Below, piece by piece: positions 36,679 to 44,800 of a stretch of 64,000 nt of DNA. The notes under the pieces are model-generated. The model was not told the origin of the DNA, searched no databases, and saw nothing but the letters and a program-made list of their open reading frames with translations. This DNA is from Bacteroides reticulotermitis JCM 10512. GTDB taxonomy: Bacteria; Bacteroidota; Bacteroidia; Bacteroidales; Bacteroidaceae. Both the position numbers and the translations under genes were made by a program. The stretch covers positions 124,001-188,000 of the forward strand of contig NZ_BAIV01000002.1 in assembly GCF_000517545.1 (NCBI RefSeq), written 5' to 3'. Positions within the stretch are counted from its first letter, which is position 1. Every line of letters starts with the position of its first letter.

Positions 36679-37503
36679 TTATTCAGCTCTCAACGTAAAA
36701 CGTTTGAATGCTGTTACAGTCAAGTCTTTATCTATTGTTTTCAGATAATCACCAACTGTCAATTTAGAATCTTGGATATATTCTTGTTTCAACAAGCAAA
36801 CCTCTTTGTAGAACTTACCGATACGACCCATAGCGATTTTCTCGATCATGTTCTCAGGTTTACCTTCTTGACGTGCTTTGTCAGCAGCAATTTCTTTTTC
36901 TTTTTCCAATACATCAGCCGGAACATCGTTCTCGTCAATTGCAATCGGGTTCATAGCAGCAATTTGCATAGCTACTTCACGACCGATCTTTTCGTCAACA
37001 ACTTTGTTCAATACAACCATTGTACACAAAAAGTTCTTACCTTGGTGGTTGTAAACAGAGATAGAAGGACCTTCAACAGTTGCATAACCGTCCAATTCCA
37101 TCTTTTCACCTGTAATACCACTCCGGTCAGTCACTACTTGTTCAACATCAGCGTCCTTCATCGGAAGAGCTTTAACCTCATCCAATGTTGCACATTTGTT
37201 TGCAACAGCAGCGTCCAGAATATCTTGAGTTAACTTAATGAATTCTTCATTCTTAGCAACGAAGTCAGTTTCACACTTCAAAGCGATCATAGCACCAAAG
37301 CCATTCTCTACTTTAGCAAGAACACAACCTTCAGCAGCTTCACGATCAGAACGTTTTGCAGCAACAGCTTGTCCTTTTTCGCGGATAATCTTCATTGCTT
37401 GATCGAAATCGCCTCCGGCTTCGGTCAACGCATTTTTGCAATCCATCATACCAGCTCCGGTCATTTTACGCAGCTTGGTAATATCAGCCATAGTTACAGC
37501 CAT
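36679..37503 (-). CDS. tsf: Elongation factor Ts
   Basis: A 274-residue guanine-exchange factor for EF-Tu. The N-terminal UBA-like domain is ITKLRKMTGAGMMDCKNALTEAGGDFDQAMKIIREKG, followed by the core motif LKCETDFVAKNEEF and the C-terminal FKRFTLRAE end. Some Bacteroides EF-Ts proteins are about 330 residues long; the extra internal segment is absent here but both ends are intact, so the gene is complete. The start at 37503 is preceded by AGGAG; the longer in-frame start at 37563 would place rpsB trailer sequence in the protein. Confidence 0.95.
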   Translation of the reverse strand: MAVTMADITKLRKMTGAGMMDCKNALTEAGGDFDQAMKIIREKGQAVAAKRSDREAAEGCVLAKVENGFGAMIALKCETDFVAKNEEFIKLTQDILDAAVANKCATLDEVKALPMKDADVEQVVTDRSGITGEKMELDGYATVEGPSISVYNHQGKNFLCTMVVLNKVVDEKIGREVAMQIAAMNPIAIDENDVPADVLEKEKEIAADKARQEGKPENMIEKIAMGRIGKFYKEVCLLKQEYIQDSKLTVGDYLKTIDKDLTVTAFKRFTLRAE

Positions 37504-37547
37504 AATATCTCCTTTATTTAAATGAATAATAATTTCCAGAACAAAAA

Positions 37548-37613
37548 TGTGCCAATCTGCCAAACATTATATAGACCTATCGAAATACGTCCATACATTA
37601 GCAAATTGGCACA
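37548..37613 (-). promoter_or_regulatory. Long-stem hairpin between rpsB and tsf
   Basis: On the minus strand TGTGCCAATTTGC pairs with GCAGATTGGCACA (13 bp, one G-T pair) around a loop of about 40 bases and is followed by TTTTTG. It lies just after the rpsB stop and 45 bp before the tsf start. It can act as a partial terminator, attenuator or processing site that sets the ratio of S2 to EF-Ts. Confidence 0.65.
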
Positions 37614-37621
37614 TTATAATA

Positions 37622-38458
37622 TTAAGCCTCTTCGTCTTCCTTCAAGAAAGCTGCTGCTTTAGCAGCATTGATAGCTTCCTCGTCAGATTTATCGAGTCTT
37701 GCTTTAGTTGATTTTTTCTTACCTCTAGTAGCAGGAGCTTCACCGGCAGCTTCCATATCAATCTTTTCAGCTTTTCTTTCTTCCAAGCCTTCTTGCATAG
37801 CAGCACAGCAAGCTTCCAGAATTACTTCTACAGATTTTGTAGCATCGTCATTAGCCGGTATTACGAAGTCGATATCTAACGGATTAGAGTTTGTATCTAC
37901 GATAGCAAATACAGGTATACCCAAACGGTTAGCTTCGCGAACAGCGATATGTTCTTTCATTACGTCAATAACAAACAAAGCAGATGGAAGACGAGTCAGA
38001 TCAGCGATTGATCCCAAAGTCTTGTCCAATTTTGCCCGTTGACGAGAGATCTGAAGAACTTCTCTCTTAGAAAGATTAGAATAAGTACCATCGCTAGTTA
38101 GTTTATCGATAGTAGCCATTTTTTTCACAGCCTTACGGATAGTCGGGAAGTTAGTCAACATACCACCCGGCCAACGCTCGATTACATAAGGCATATTAAC
38201 AGATTGTGCTTTATCAGCAACAATTTGTTTTGCTTGTTTTTTAGTAGCAACAAAAAGAACTTTTTTGCCAGATTTGGCAATTTGTTTCAAAGCTTCAGCA
38301 GCTTCATCTATTTTTGCAACAGTTTTGTGAAGGTCAATGATATGAATACCATTACGTTCCATGAAAATATAAGGAGCCATTGCAGGGTTCCACTTTCTCT
38401 TAAGGTGTCCGAAGTGGCAACCGGCTTCTAATAAAGTATCAAAATTTGTTCTTGACAT
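37622..38458 (-). CDS. rpsB: 30S ribosomal protein S2
   Basis: A 278-residue ribosomal protein with the S2 motifs LLEAGCHFGHLKRKWNPAMAPYIF, IIDLHKTV, VIERWPGGMLTNFPTI and IPVFAIVDTNSNPLDIDFVIPANDDA. The C-terminal tail (KSTKARLDKSDEEAINAAKAAAFLKEDEE) is an acidic/lysine-rich extension. It is the third gene of rplM-rpsI-rpsB-tsf. A 127-bp gap with several hairpins precedes it. Confidence 0.97.
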   Translation of the reverse strand: MSRTNFDTLLEAGCHFGHLKRKWNPAMAPYIFMERNGIHIIDLHKTVAKIDEAAEALKQIAKSGKKVLFVATKKQAKQIVADKAQSVNMPYVIERWPGGMLTNFPTIRKAVKKMATIDKLTSDGTYSNLSKREVLQISRQRAKLDKTLGSIADLTRLPSALFVIDVMKEHIAVREANRLGIPVFAIVDTNSNPLDIDFVIPANDDATKSVEVILEACCAAMQEGLEERKAEKIDMEAAGEAPATRGKKKSTKARLDKSDEEAINAAKAAAFLKEDEEA

Positions 38459-38585
38459 CTTGTTTTTCTTTAAATCGTTTACTTTCTTTTTTGTTTTTTT
38501 CTAAACCAACCGCCGGGTAGCCTTTATGAGTCCCGGTAGTTTAGATACTAAACGTACTTCTCTCCAGAGATTCCTCCAGCAGATC
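38459..38585 (-). promoter_or_regulatory. Structured leader of rpsB
   Basis: The gap between rpsI and rpsB contains CCGGG (38513) pairing with CCCGG (38532), a perfect GTTTAG-ATA-CTAAAC dyad (38539-38553) and TCTC-n4-GAGA (38560-38571), followed by an A-rich stretch on the minus strand up to the start codon. This looks like a ribosomal-protein leader, a place where S2 could control its own synthesis; the assignment is inferred. Confidence 0.5.
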
Positions 38586-38972
38586 TTAACGTTTACTGAA
38601 CTGGAATCTTCTACGAGCTTTCGGCTGTCCCGGTTTCTTACGTTCAACAGAACGAGGGTCACGAGTCATGAAGCCTTCAGAACGAAGAGCAGATTTATCT
38701 TCAGCGTTGATTTTAACCAGTGCACGAGCAATTGCCAAACGCAAAGCTTGAGACTGACCTGTAAAACCACCACCACATAGATTAACTTTGATGTCATACT
38801 TCTCAGCAACATCAAGCTTGTTCAATGGTTGTTTTACAACATACTGAAGAATAGTTGATGGAAAGTATACGGCAAGGTCTCTCTTGTTAATAGTAATCTT
38901 TCCTGTACCTTCGCTTACGAATATGCGTGCGATTGCACGTTTACGTCTGCCTAATGCATTTACTACTTCCAT
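38586..38972 (-). CDS. rpsI: 30S ribosomal protein S9
   Basis: A 128-residue protein with the S9 features VNALGRRKRAIARIFV, GGGFTGQSQALRLAIARALV and the basic end DPRSVERKKPGQPKARRRFQFSKR, whose C-terminal Lys-Arg reaches the P-site tRNA. It follows rplM by 6 bp. Confidence 0.97.
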   Translation of the reverse strand: MEVVNALGRRKRAIARIFVSEGTGKITINKRDLAVYFPSTILQYVVKQPLNKLDVAEKYDIKVNLCGGGFTGQSQALRLAIARALVKINAEDKSALRSEGFMTRDPRSVERKKPGQPKARRRFQFSKR

Positions 38973-38978
38973 TATATC

Positions 38979-39440
38979 TTATTTATATGAATTAATATCA
39001 ATTAATTTCGGGCTCTGAGCTGCATGTTTGTGTTCGCTACCAGCGTAAACATATAAATTGTTCAGTATTTTAGCTCCCAGAATATTCTTCGGTAGCATAC
39101 CCTTAACTACTTTCTTCAGCAATCTTTCTTCACCGTTAGGTTTAGCGATCAAACGAGCAGGAGTCATTTCTCTCTGTCCACCCGGATAACCAGTGTATGA
39201 CAAATAAACTCTGTCATTCCATTTATTGCCACTCAATTTTACTTTGTCTGCATTGATGATGATAACGTTATCACCGCAGTCTACGTGAGGAGTAAAGTTC
39301 GGTTTGTACTTTCCTCTCAACAATTTTGCAACTTTAGCGCCCAGACGTCCCAATGTTTGGTCTGTAGCATCAACAATAACCCATTCTTTGGTTACAGTTG
39401 CTTTGTTTGCAGAAATGGTCTTGTAACTTAAAGTATCCAC
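38979..39440 (-). CDS. rplM: 50S ribosomal protein L13
   Basis: A 153-residue protein with the L13 motifs WVIVDATDQTLGRLGAKVAKLLRGK, KPNFTPHVDCGDNVIIINADKVKLSGNK and VKGMLPKNILGAKIL. It is the first gene of rplM-rpsI-rpsB-tsf, driven by the promoter at 39567-39597. Confidence 0.97.
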   Translation of the reverse strand: MDTLSYKTISANKATVTKEWVIVDATDQTLGRLGAKVAKLLRGKYKPNFTPHVDCGDNVIIINADKVKLSGNKWNDRVYLSYTGYPGGQREMTPARLIAKPNGEERLLKKVVKGMLPKNILGAKILNNLYVYAGSEHKHAAQSPKLIDINSYK

Positions 39441-39779
39441 TCTTAATTTTGTTTTTTAATTGTTACTACTAAAATAATCTTCACCGCCCATTAGATCTCC
39501 CCGGACAAAGGATCACTAATCTGCTATGAATTAATCTTTTATCATTTTCTGATAATAATCGGCTTGCAAAAGTACGGCTTTTCTTTGATATGGCAAACTA
39601 TTTCTTCCTTTTTTTGGATTTATCCAGTTGAAAGACAAAGCGAATCAACAGCTTGAGCATTACTTCCTATACGCCTTTCCATATGGAGTCGGGCATCAGC
39701 CTCTTTCCGCTCTCCAAATACTTCTCCGCATGCTTAAGCCTTTTTCGTAAAAAGCGAATATTAAAAAGATCAAGACGAT
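39441..39779. other. Upstream region of the ribosomal protein operon
   Basis: Holds the rplM promoter and a leader of about 125 bases. The part from 39600 to the phosphodiesterase stop (39780) shows no gene or clear terminator. Confidence 0.6.
39567..39597 (-). promoter_or_regulatory. Promoter of rplM-rpsI-rpsB-tsf
   Basis: On the minus strand TTTG (39594-39597) and TACTTTTG (39567-39574) with a 19-bp spacer, a full consensus promoter. Confidence 0.8.
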
Positions 39780-41003
39780 TTACTTAGTCCAACAGTTTAA
39801 ATGGTTTTCAGGAGCCACCAACACAAACTTATAGAAATCAGATTTAGGTAAACCTTGCAGATTAACTTTATACTGTTTACTCTTAGAGCGTACAGTATCA
39901 AGCTCGATCCATTTATCTTCTCCACCCTCTTTAAATTGATTAGCGCAGGCCACATAGATTTTCACGGGTACATCGCCCGAGCAACATTTCCACGACAAGC
40001 ATATGGCATCATCATAGGGCATAGCATGTAAATTGCTTATATTTACTTTGCCGACAAAAGGTAATCCATCTTGTTCCCATAACACGGATTGTGGAACTTT
40101 GAAATTTAGAAAACGACAGATGGAGGGAGTTATATCTGTAATAGACAGTTCCCCTTTCTTAAAGTGATTGTTTACACGCACATTTGTCGAAATCCAAGTC
40201 GTCCGTTCTCGCAACGACTGTCCACCATGGCCACGTCCGGTAAGATCCCGTCCATGATCCGTAGTAATCACAACCATCCACTCTTCATCGAAGTGTTTTT
40301 CTCTGTATTTAACAGCCTCCCAGATACGGGATACTTGCGCATCCGCTTTACGAACATACGCATCGAAGTATTCGCCGTTTCCCATAGAATGACCAGCGTC
40401 ATCCGTATACCATAAATATACCCAACTCAGATCAGGCGCATCTTCTCGAATCCCCTGAGCAGCATCTTTTGATACTTGTTCGTCAATATCAAAAACATGC
40501 AAGTCTTTCTCTTTCTTGGGAAAGTTCTTCGTATCCAAATCATACCCATCTTTCACATAGTCTATTTTCAATCGGTTCGTTTCGGGTTTCCCTTCTCCCA
40601 ACAACACCGTACGATTATCCGTCCAACTCGAATAGATAGCAGTTTTATAATCCTCTTTCTGTTCTTTGGCAATTCTAAAGATAGTCCAATAGTTGTAGTT
40701 AGGCTTCAAATTGGAGTTCCCATTGACATTATGCTTATTCATCCAAGTAGCCGTCAGCAGGTTCGTATAGCCAATAGCTGATATGGTTGGCGTTTGAGAA
40801 TACAAGCCTATCTCGCCACCTGTATAGGCTCTTGCGTATGCTCCTTTCGATGCGATATCAAAAATAGTCGGCGTATGCAGTCTTTCTATTTGATCGGCAG
40901 GTACTCCGTCAATAATCACAAATACAGCTTTCTTCGTTTTAGCCAGCACACTAATGTTGGTCACAAAGAGACTCATCAACAACAAAGCGAGATATTTTCT
41001 CAT
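39780..41003 (-). CDS. Secreted type I phosphodiesterase / nucleotide pyrophosphatase family protein
   Basis: A 407-residue exported enzyme of the alkaline phosphatase superfamily. The signal peptide (MRKYLALLLMSLFVTNISVLA) is followed by the first metal-binding motif FVIIDGVPAD, a nucleophile-region loop (TPTISAIGYTNLLTATWMNKHN), a second metal site (WYTDDAGHSMG), and a third (VVITTDHGRDLTGRGHGG). It should hydrolyse phosphodiester or phosphomonoester bonds in the periplasm; the substrate is unknown. The C-terminal 100 residues are beta-rich. A likely -7 box (TATTTTTG) is at 41040-41047. It is separate from the polysaccharide locus, which ends at the terminator 41204-41253. Confidence 0.88.
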   Translation of the reverse strand: MRKYLALLLMSLFVTNISVLAKTKKAVFVIIDGVPADQIERLHTPTIFDIASKGAYARAYTGGEIGLYSQTPTISAIGYTNLLTATWMNKHNVNGNSNLKPNYNYWTIFRIAKEQKEDYKTAIYSSWTDNRTVLLGEGKPETNRLKIDYVKDGYDLDTKNFPKKEKDLHVFDIDEQVSKDAAQGIREDAPDLSWVYLWYTDDAGHSMGNGEYFDAYVRKADAQVSRIWEAVKYREKHFDEEWMVVITTDHGRDLTGRGHGGQSLRERTTWISTNVRVNNHFKKGELSITDITPSICRFLNFKVPQSVLWEQDGLPFVGKVNISNLHAMPYDDAICLSWKCCSGDVPVKIYVACANQFKEGGEDKWIELDTVRSKSKQYKVNLQGLPKSDFYKFVLVAPENHLNCWTK

Positions 41004-41203
41004 AGTATTCTATTTTTCAGTTAATTCTCAAGATCACAGCAAAAATAGAATTATTTTTTCAATCTTATCGCCTAATTATCAATCTTATTCTTCTGAATTT
41101 TATGCTGTTGAGGTCAAATTGTTGCTTTACAGTTTATGCATTACGATTCTCCTATTGAATACTGTCAGATAGCAAATAAAGCGCACGGATCTCCATATAA
41201 AAA

Positions 41204-41253
41204 AACAATTGTATAATTCCAGCGATCTCTCAAGCTAGAATTATACAATTGTT
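41204..41253. terminator. Terminator ending the seven-gene polysaccharide operon
   Basis: A 16-bp perfect stem, AACAATTGTATAATTC / GAATTATACAATTGTT, around an 18-base loop, 19 bp after the stop at 41273. An A-tract on the plus strand gives the T-tract on the minus strand. Confidence 0.9.
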
Positions 41254-41272
41254 ATCTGCTTCAAACGAATAG

Positions 41273-43006
41273 TTAGAATGTCAGGATAGGACGGAAGTGA
41301 CGTGCATCATTTAGCTTCCAACCGGCCGTCTGACCGAAGTTGATCCCTAAGGTTCTCAAGCCTACACGGAAGATTTTCCCTGTTGCCGCATCTACCGTAC
41401 TGGACCAATAGAACTGTTCACCATCCAGGCCGAAGTGAACTGCAGCCTGATCATTGACCAGCGTCTCTATCGATTTTCCAACTGTCAGATATTCCCAATA
41501 AGTAACAACCTTATTTTCGACGGTAACCTTTGCATACTCTTCCGAAAGGATCAGGTATTGCTTTACGGCTCCCCAATACCAACCGCTGGTACTAGCCGGA
41601 GCTTTTGTAGCCGGATCATTTTCATAATTAATGATCTGCTCCACTACCGGATAATCCGCCAACGTGATAGCGTCCTGTTTGAATACCTCTGTATTTTTGA
41701 ATCCTGAGATATCCGCTTTCCCTTGTCCCAATGCGGACCCCGGGAGTATTCCCAGGTCTAATGTAACCTCTTGTGACGGGTTCCCGGGATTATCAACCTT
41801 CACTTTAAACCTTCCTTCTATTTCTTTCGCTGCAACTACCCATCCGCGAATCTTTTCGAGTTTCTGTTTTCCATTCTTATCGACATAGTTCGCAGGATCA
41901 TCAGTAGAGGCCTTACCACCATCACTGGCAACCGCAAAGACAATACCAATACAAGGATTCGCCTCATCTTTTATATACGTAGAGAAGTAACTTCCGTCCG
42001 CATAGAAGAAGTCGCCAACCTTGGCTTTGACTTCCGTTGCCACGATATCTTGATCGCTTGCTCCCCAATCGGCAACCTCTACATCAAAACTGATTTCAAA
42101 GTCATTGTTGGGATCAGGTGATTCCGCCATCATATTACCACTTACCTTGATGTGCTGATTACGCAAAAGAGGAATTATTTGAGGAACAACTACATGCTGG
42201 ACACCTAAGTCTGTTGTAAAACTCAGGTTGACTTCTCCCAGCTTCTTACCCTCTTCGTTGGCAAATAGATAAGCTGTAAACAACGTACCGTCAGTTTTTA
42301 AGGCCGGATTAAAATCGGAGTTCACATAATCTACATCCGTCGCTTCACCAAACGTGCTTCCGGTGTTTACATTAAACTTCATCGAAGCACTATAAGATAC
42401 GGATAAGCCTTTCAAGAGATTAAACTCTTTCAGATTCTTTTCCAGAACACTTACTTTGGTAAACGGACGGATCAGTTCGATCTCCTGTTGAAACACTTCA
42501 TTCCCTTTTTTCTGAATCTCTCCTTTATAAAAGAATGCATCACAAGCGTCATTATTCATTAAGCTATGCACGTCTTTCACAGTGACATTCATAAGATTCG
42601 ACGTATCGTAGTACTTATCCGCATAGCGAGAGGAAGTGTTATCGTCTGTAGCATTAATTGCCACAGCATTCTGATCGATATAATCCACCCACATCAAATA
42701 GTCGTATGTGCCGGGCTCTAATGTCAATTCGAATGGGATAGTTGTTTTCCCAGTCACAGGGTCTACCGCTACTTCCGCACGATACACTGGTTTCGCATTC
42801 TCTCCTTTTGTCCAAAGCTCAAGGATACCGCGTAGTTTATGCCCATCTATCGTTCGAGTCGGATTTACAGATATGCGTCCCGGAAGAGTTGCAGATATAC
42901 GCATTTGGTTAACATCCCCACCGGATGTATTGTCGTCGTCGCTGCACGATGTTAGAAACAGTCCCATACAGCAGCAGTATATTAAACCAATCAATATTTT
43001 TTTCAT
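41273..43006 (-). CDS. DUF6562-like lipoprotein, second of two; probable surface glycan-binding protein
   Basis: A 577-residue lipoprotein with Cys21 (FLTSC). The N-terminal half (about 30-320) has a layout seen in DUF6562 and fimbrillin-like proteins: RTIDGHKLRGILELWTKG, FELTLEPGTYDYLMWVDYID, DAFFYKGEIQ, ELIRPFTKVSVLEKN. A C-terminal domain of about 200 residues starts at VGDFFYADGSYFSTYI and ends with GEQFYWSSTVDAATGKIFRVGLRT and HFRPILTF, a fold seen in FISUMP/DUF1566-like domains. By position (after SusD and a lyase) it may bind polysaccharide on the cell surface, as SusE/F-type proteins do. It follows its paralogue by 23 bp. Confidence 0.7.
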   Translation of the reverse strand: MKKILIGLIYCCCMGLFLTSCSDDDNTSGGDVNQMRISATLPGRISVNPTRTIDGHKLRGILELWTKGENAKPVYRAEVAVDPVTGKTTIPFELTLEPGTYDYLMWVDYIDQNAVAINATDDNTSSRYADKYYDTSNLMNVTVKDVHSLMNNDACDAFFYKGEIQKKGNEVFQQEIELIRPFTKVSVLEKNLKEFNLLKGLSVSYSASMKFNVNTGSTFGEATDVDYVNSDFNPALKTDGTLFTAYLFANEEGKKLGEVNLSFTTDLGVQHVVVPQIIPLLRNQHIKVSGNMMAESPDPNNDFEISFDVEVADWGASDQDIVATEVKAKVGDFFYADGSYFSTYIKDEANPCIGIVFAVASDGGKASTDDPANYVDKNGKQKLEKIRGWVVAAKEIEGRFKVKVDNPGNPSQEVTLDLGILPGSALGQGKADISGFKNTEVFKQDAITLADYPVVEQIINYENDPATKAPASTSGWYWGAVKQYLILSEEYAKVTVENKVVTYWEYLTVGKSIETLVNDQAAVHFGLDGEQFYWSSTVDAATGKIFRVGLRTLGINFGQTAGWKLNDARHFRPILTF

Positions 43007-43029
43007 ATTATCATCTTTTACTTAAAGGT

Positions 43030-44747
43030 TTATTTTATAATTGTCAACATCGGACGGATAACCCCTTGTGCAGCTTTGGCATCATGTTCTTTCGGTTTAA
43101 TGGTCGTTCCATCCTTATTAATCTGCACAAGACACGGTCCGGGACCAGTTGCTGTTTGTTTATTCAGACAACTAGTATATACATAATATCCGGCACCGGT
43201 ATGGGTTGTAAACGCTTCTGCCGCTTTCATCGAGATAGCTTTATCAAAGGCGGCATTCAACGCATCAATCTTATCCACACCCGGATACCCACTTACAGCA
43301 GCGACTCCATAACATCCTCCTGCCGCCGCATATAGCTGAGCAATGGAAGGAATATACCATTCGCTGGCATTGTTAATTGTCGGTGCGGTGCTTGTTCTCC
43401 ATGTCGTCAGTGCTGAAGAGCAGGATAACTCCAATCGGTAGCATGCCCGGCAAACTGAGTCGAATTCAACAGTTCATTCGTCTTGGTATAGCCAGTGAAA
43501 TTAACCTTATCGGGAGCTATCGGGTCAAAGAGTGCAACTCCTCCATCTACAGTCCCTCCAGTATGTTTGTACAGATAAGGGCGTCCACTTACAGCATGTA
43601 CACTGTTCTCCAATCCCATACCACTTGTATTGATATTCTTCAAAGCCATTACATACCCCAGAACTTCCTTTCCAGTGGCAGTTTCACCGTAATTGGCAAT
43701 ATCATCTCCGGGTTGTAGCCCTATCGCATATACAATTCCCCAGCATTTACCAACATTTTCTGCCGTCAATTCGGAATCCCATGTACCATCTATAAAGAAG
43801 TAATCTCCAACTAACGGATTTCTACCTGGTTCCGGATCCGGGTCCCCGGGGTCTACCGTACCTTCCATTATCAAATTGCCGCTAGCATTTACTTTCTCAT
43901 TACGCTTGATAACAATACTTCCTGCAGCCACTTCACAATCAATCTTACCTTTCGTTGTAAATGAGAGCATCATATTTCCCAAGGAGGTTCCTCCGGGCGA
44001 AGAAGAAGCAAATATATAGTTCGTAAACAATAGTTGAGAAGTATCTCCTGTCTCAAAAGCTTTTTCATGAATCGCATTTATCACCTCGCCTGTCGGTTCG
44101 CCGGCAAGCACATTGAAGCCTTTAGGAACTTCATAGACAACTTTCAACTTCTTGAGTTCGCTGAACTTCTCCGTATCTTTCTCCTTCACGATCAGTTTAG
44201 AGAATGGGCGAGCCAACTTAAGTTGTTTAGAGATTCCATTCTCTTCCTTCTTCAATTCTAATTGCGCAAAGAATGCGTCACAAAGGTCCGTATCAAAAAG
44301 GTTATCAGCCTCGGCATGCTTTATAGACACATTCTGCAGATTGTTTGTATCGTAATAAAGTTCTTCAAAATGCTCATAAGTAACCCCTTCTGAAGTTACA
44401 GAAGTGGCAGAAGCATCTCTTTCAATAAAGTCAGCCCACAGCAGACAATTGTAATCTCCTGCTTTCAAATCAAATTCAAAAGGAGGGATACTACCTGCTT
44501 CTACTGCAACTTCTTCGCGATGTACCAGCGCAGGAGACATCTCTTTGGTCCAGACTTCAAGGATACAACGCAATTTATGAGTAGCGTCTATGTTAATCTG
44601 TGCGCGTGTTGTAGCAGCATCTTCCGGGAAATCCGCAAATATGCATACTCGTTTATTTTCTTCCATGGAGTTCATAACCTCCTCCTTGCTACACGATGTT
44701 AGCAGAGTGGTGAAGATTACGGCTATTATTAAGAATAGGTTCTTCAT
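43030..44747 (-). pseudogene. DUF6562-like lipoprotein, first of two, broken by one frameshift
   Basis: A paralogue of the next gene, with lipobox Cys19 (LLTSC), HKLRCILEVWTKE, FEFDLKAGDYNCLLWADFIERD, LCDAFFAQLELK and LARPFSKLIVKEKD, then a PDPEP linker and a C-terminal domain starting VGDYFFIDGTWDSEL. The frame stops at 43407 after ...TDWSYPALQH. Restoring one base near 43425 joins WSYPA to SSALTTWRTSTAPTINNASEWYIPS and leads to the stop at 43030, about 572 residues, close to the 577 of its paralogue. Start 44747 begins the signal peptide; an upstream ATG at 44771 is less likely. Probable surface polysaccharide-binding protein. Confidence 0.7.
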
Positions 44748-44800
44748 ATCTAACAATTCATTTAGTTTCAATTAATTTATTATTCTACAATTCTCACGGC

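Noticed and set aside
36679..37503. Truncated tsf
   Set aside because: It is shorter than some Bacteroides EF-Ts proteins, but both ends and the core motif are present, so it is a compact form.
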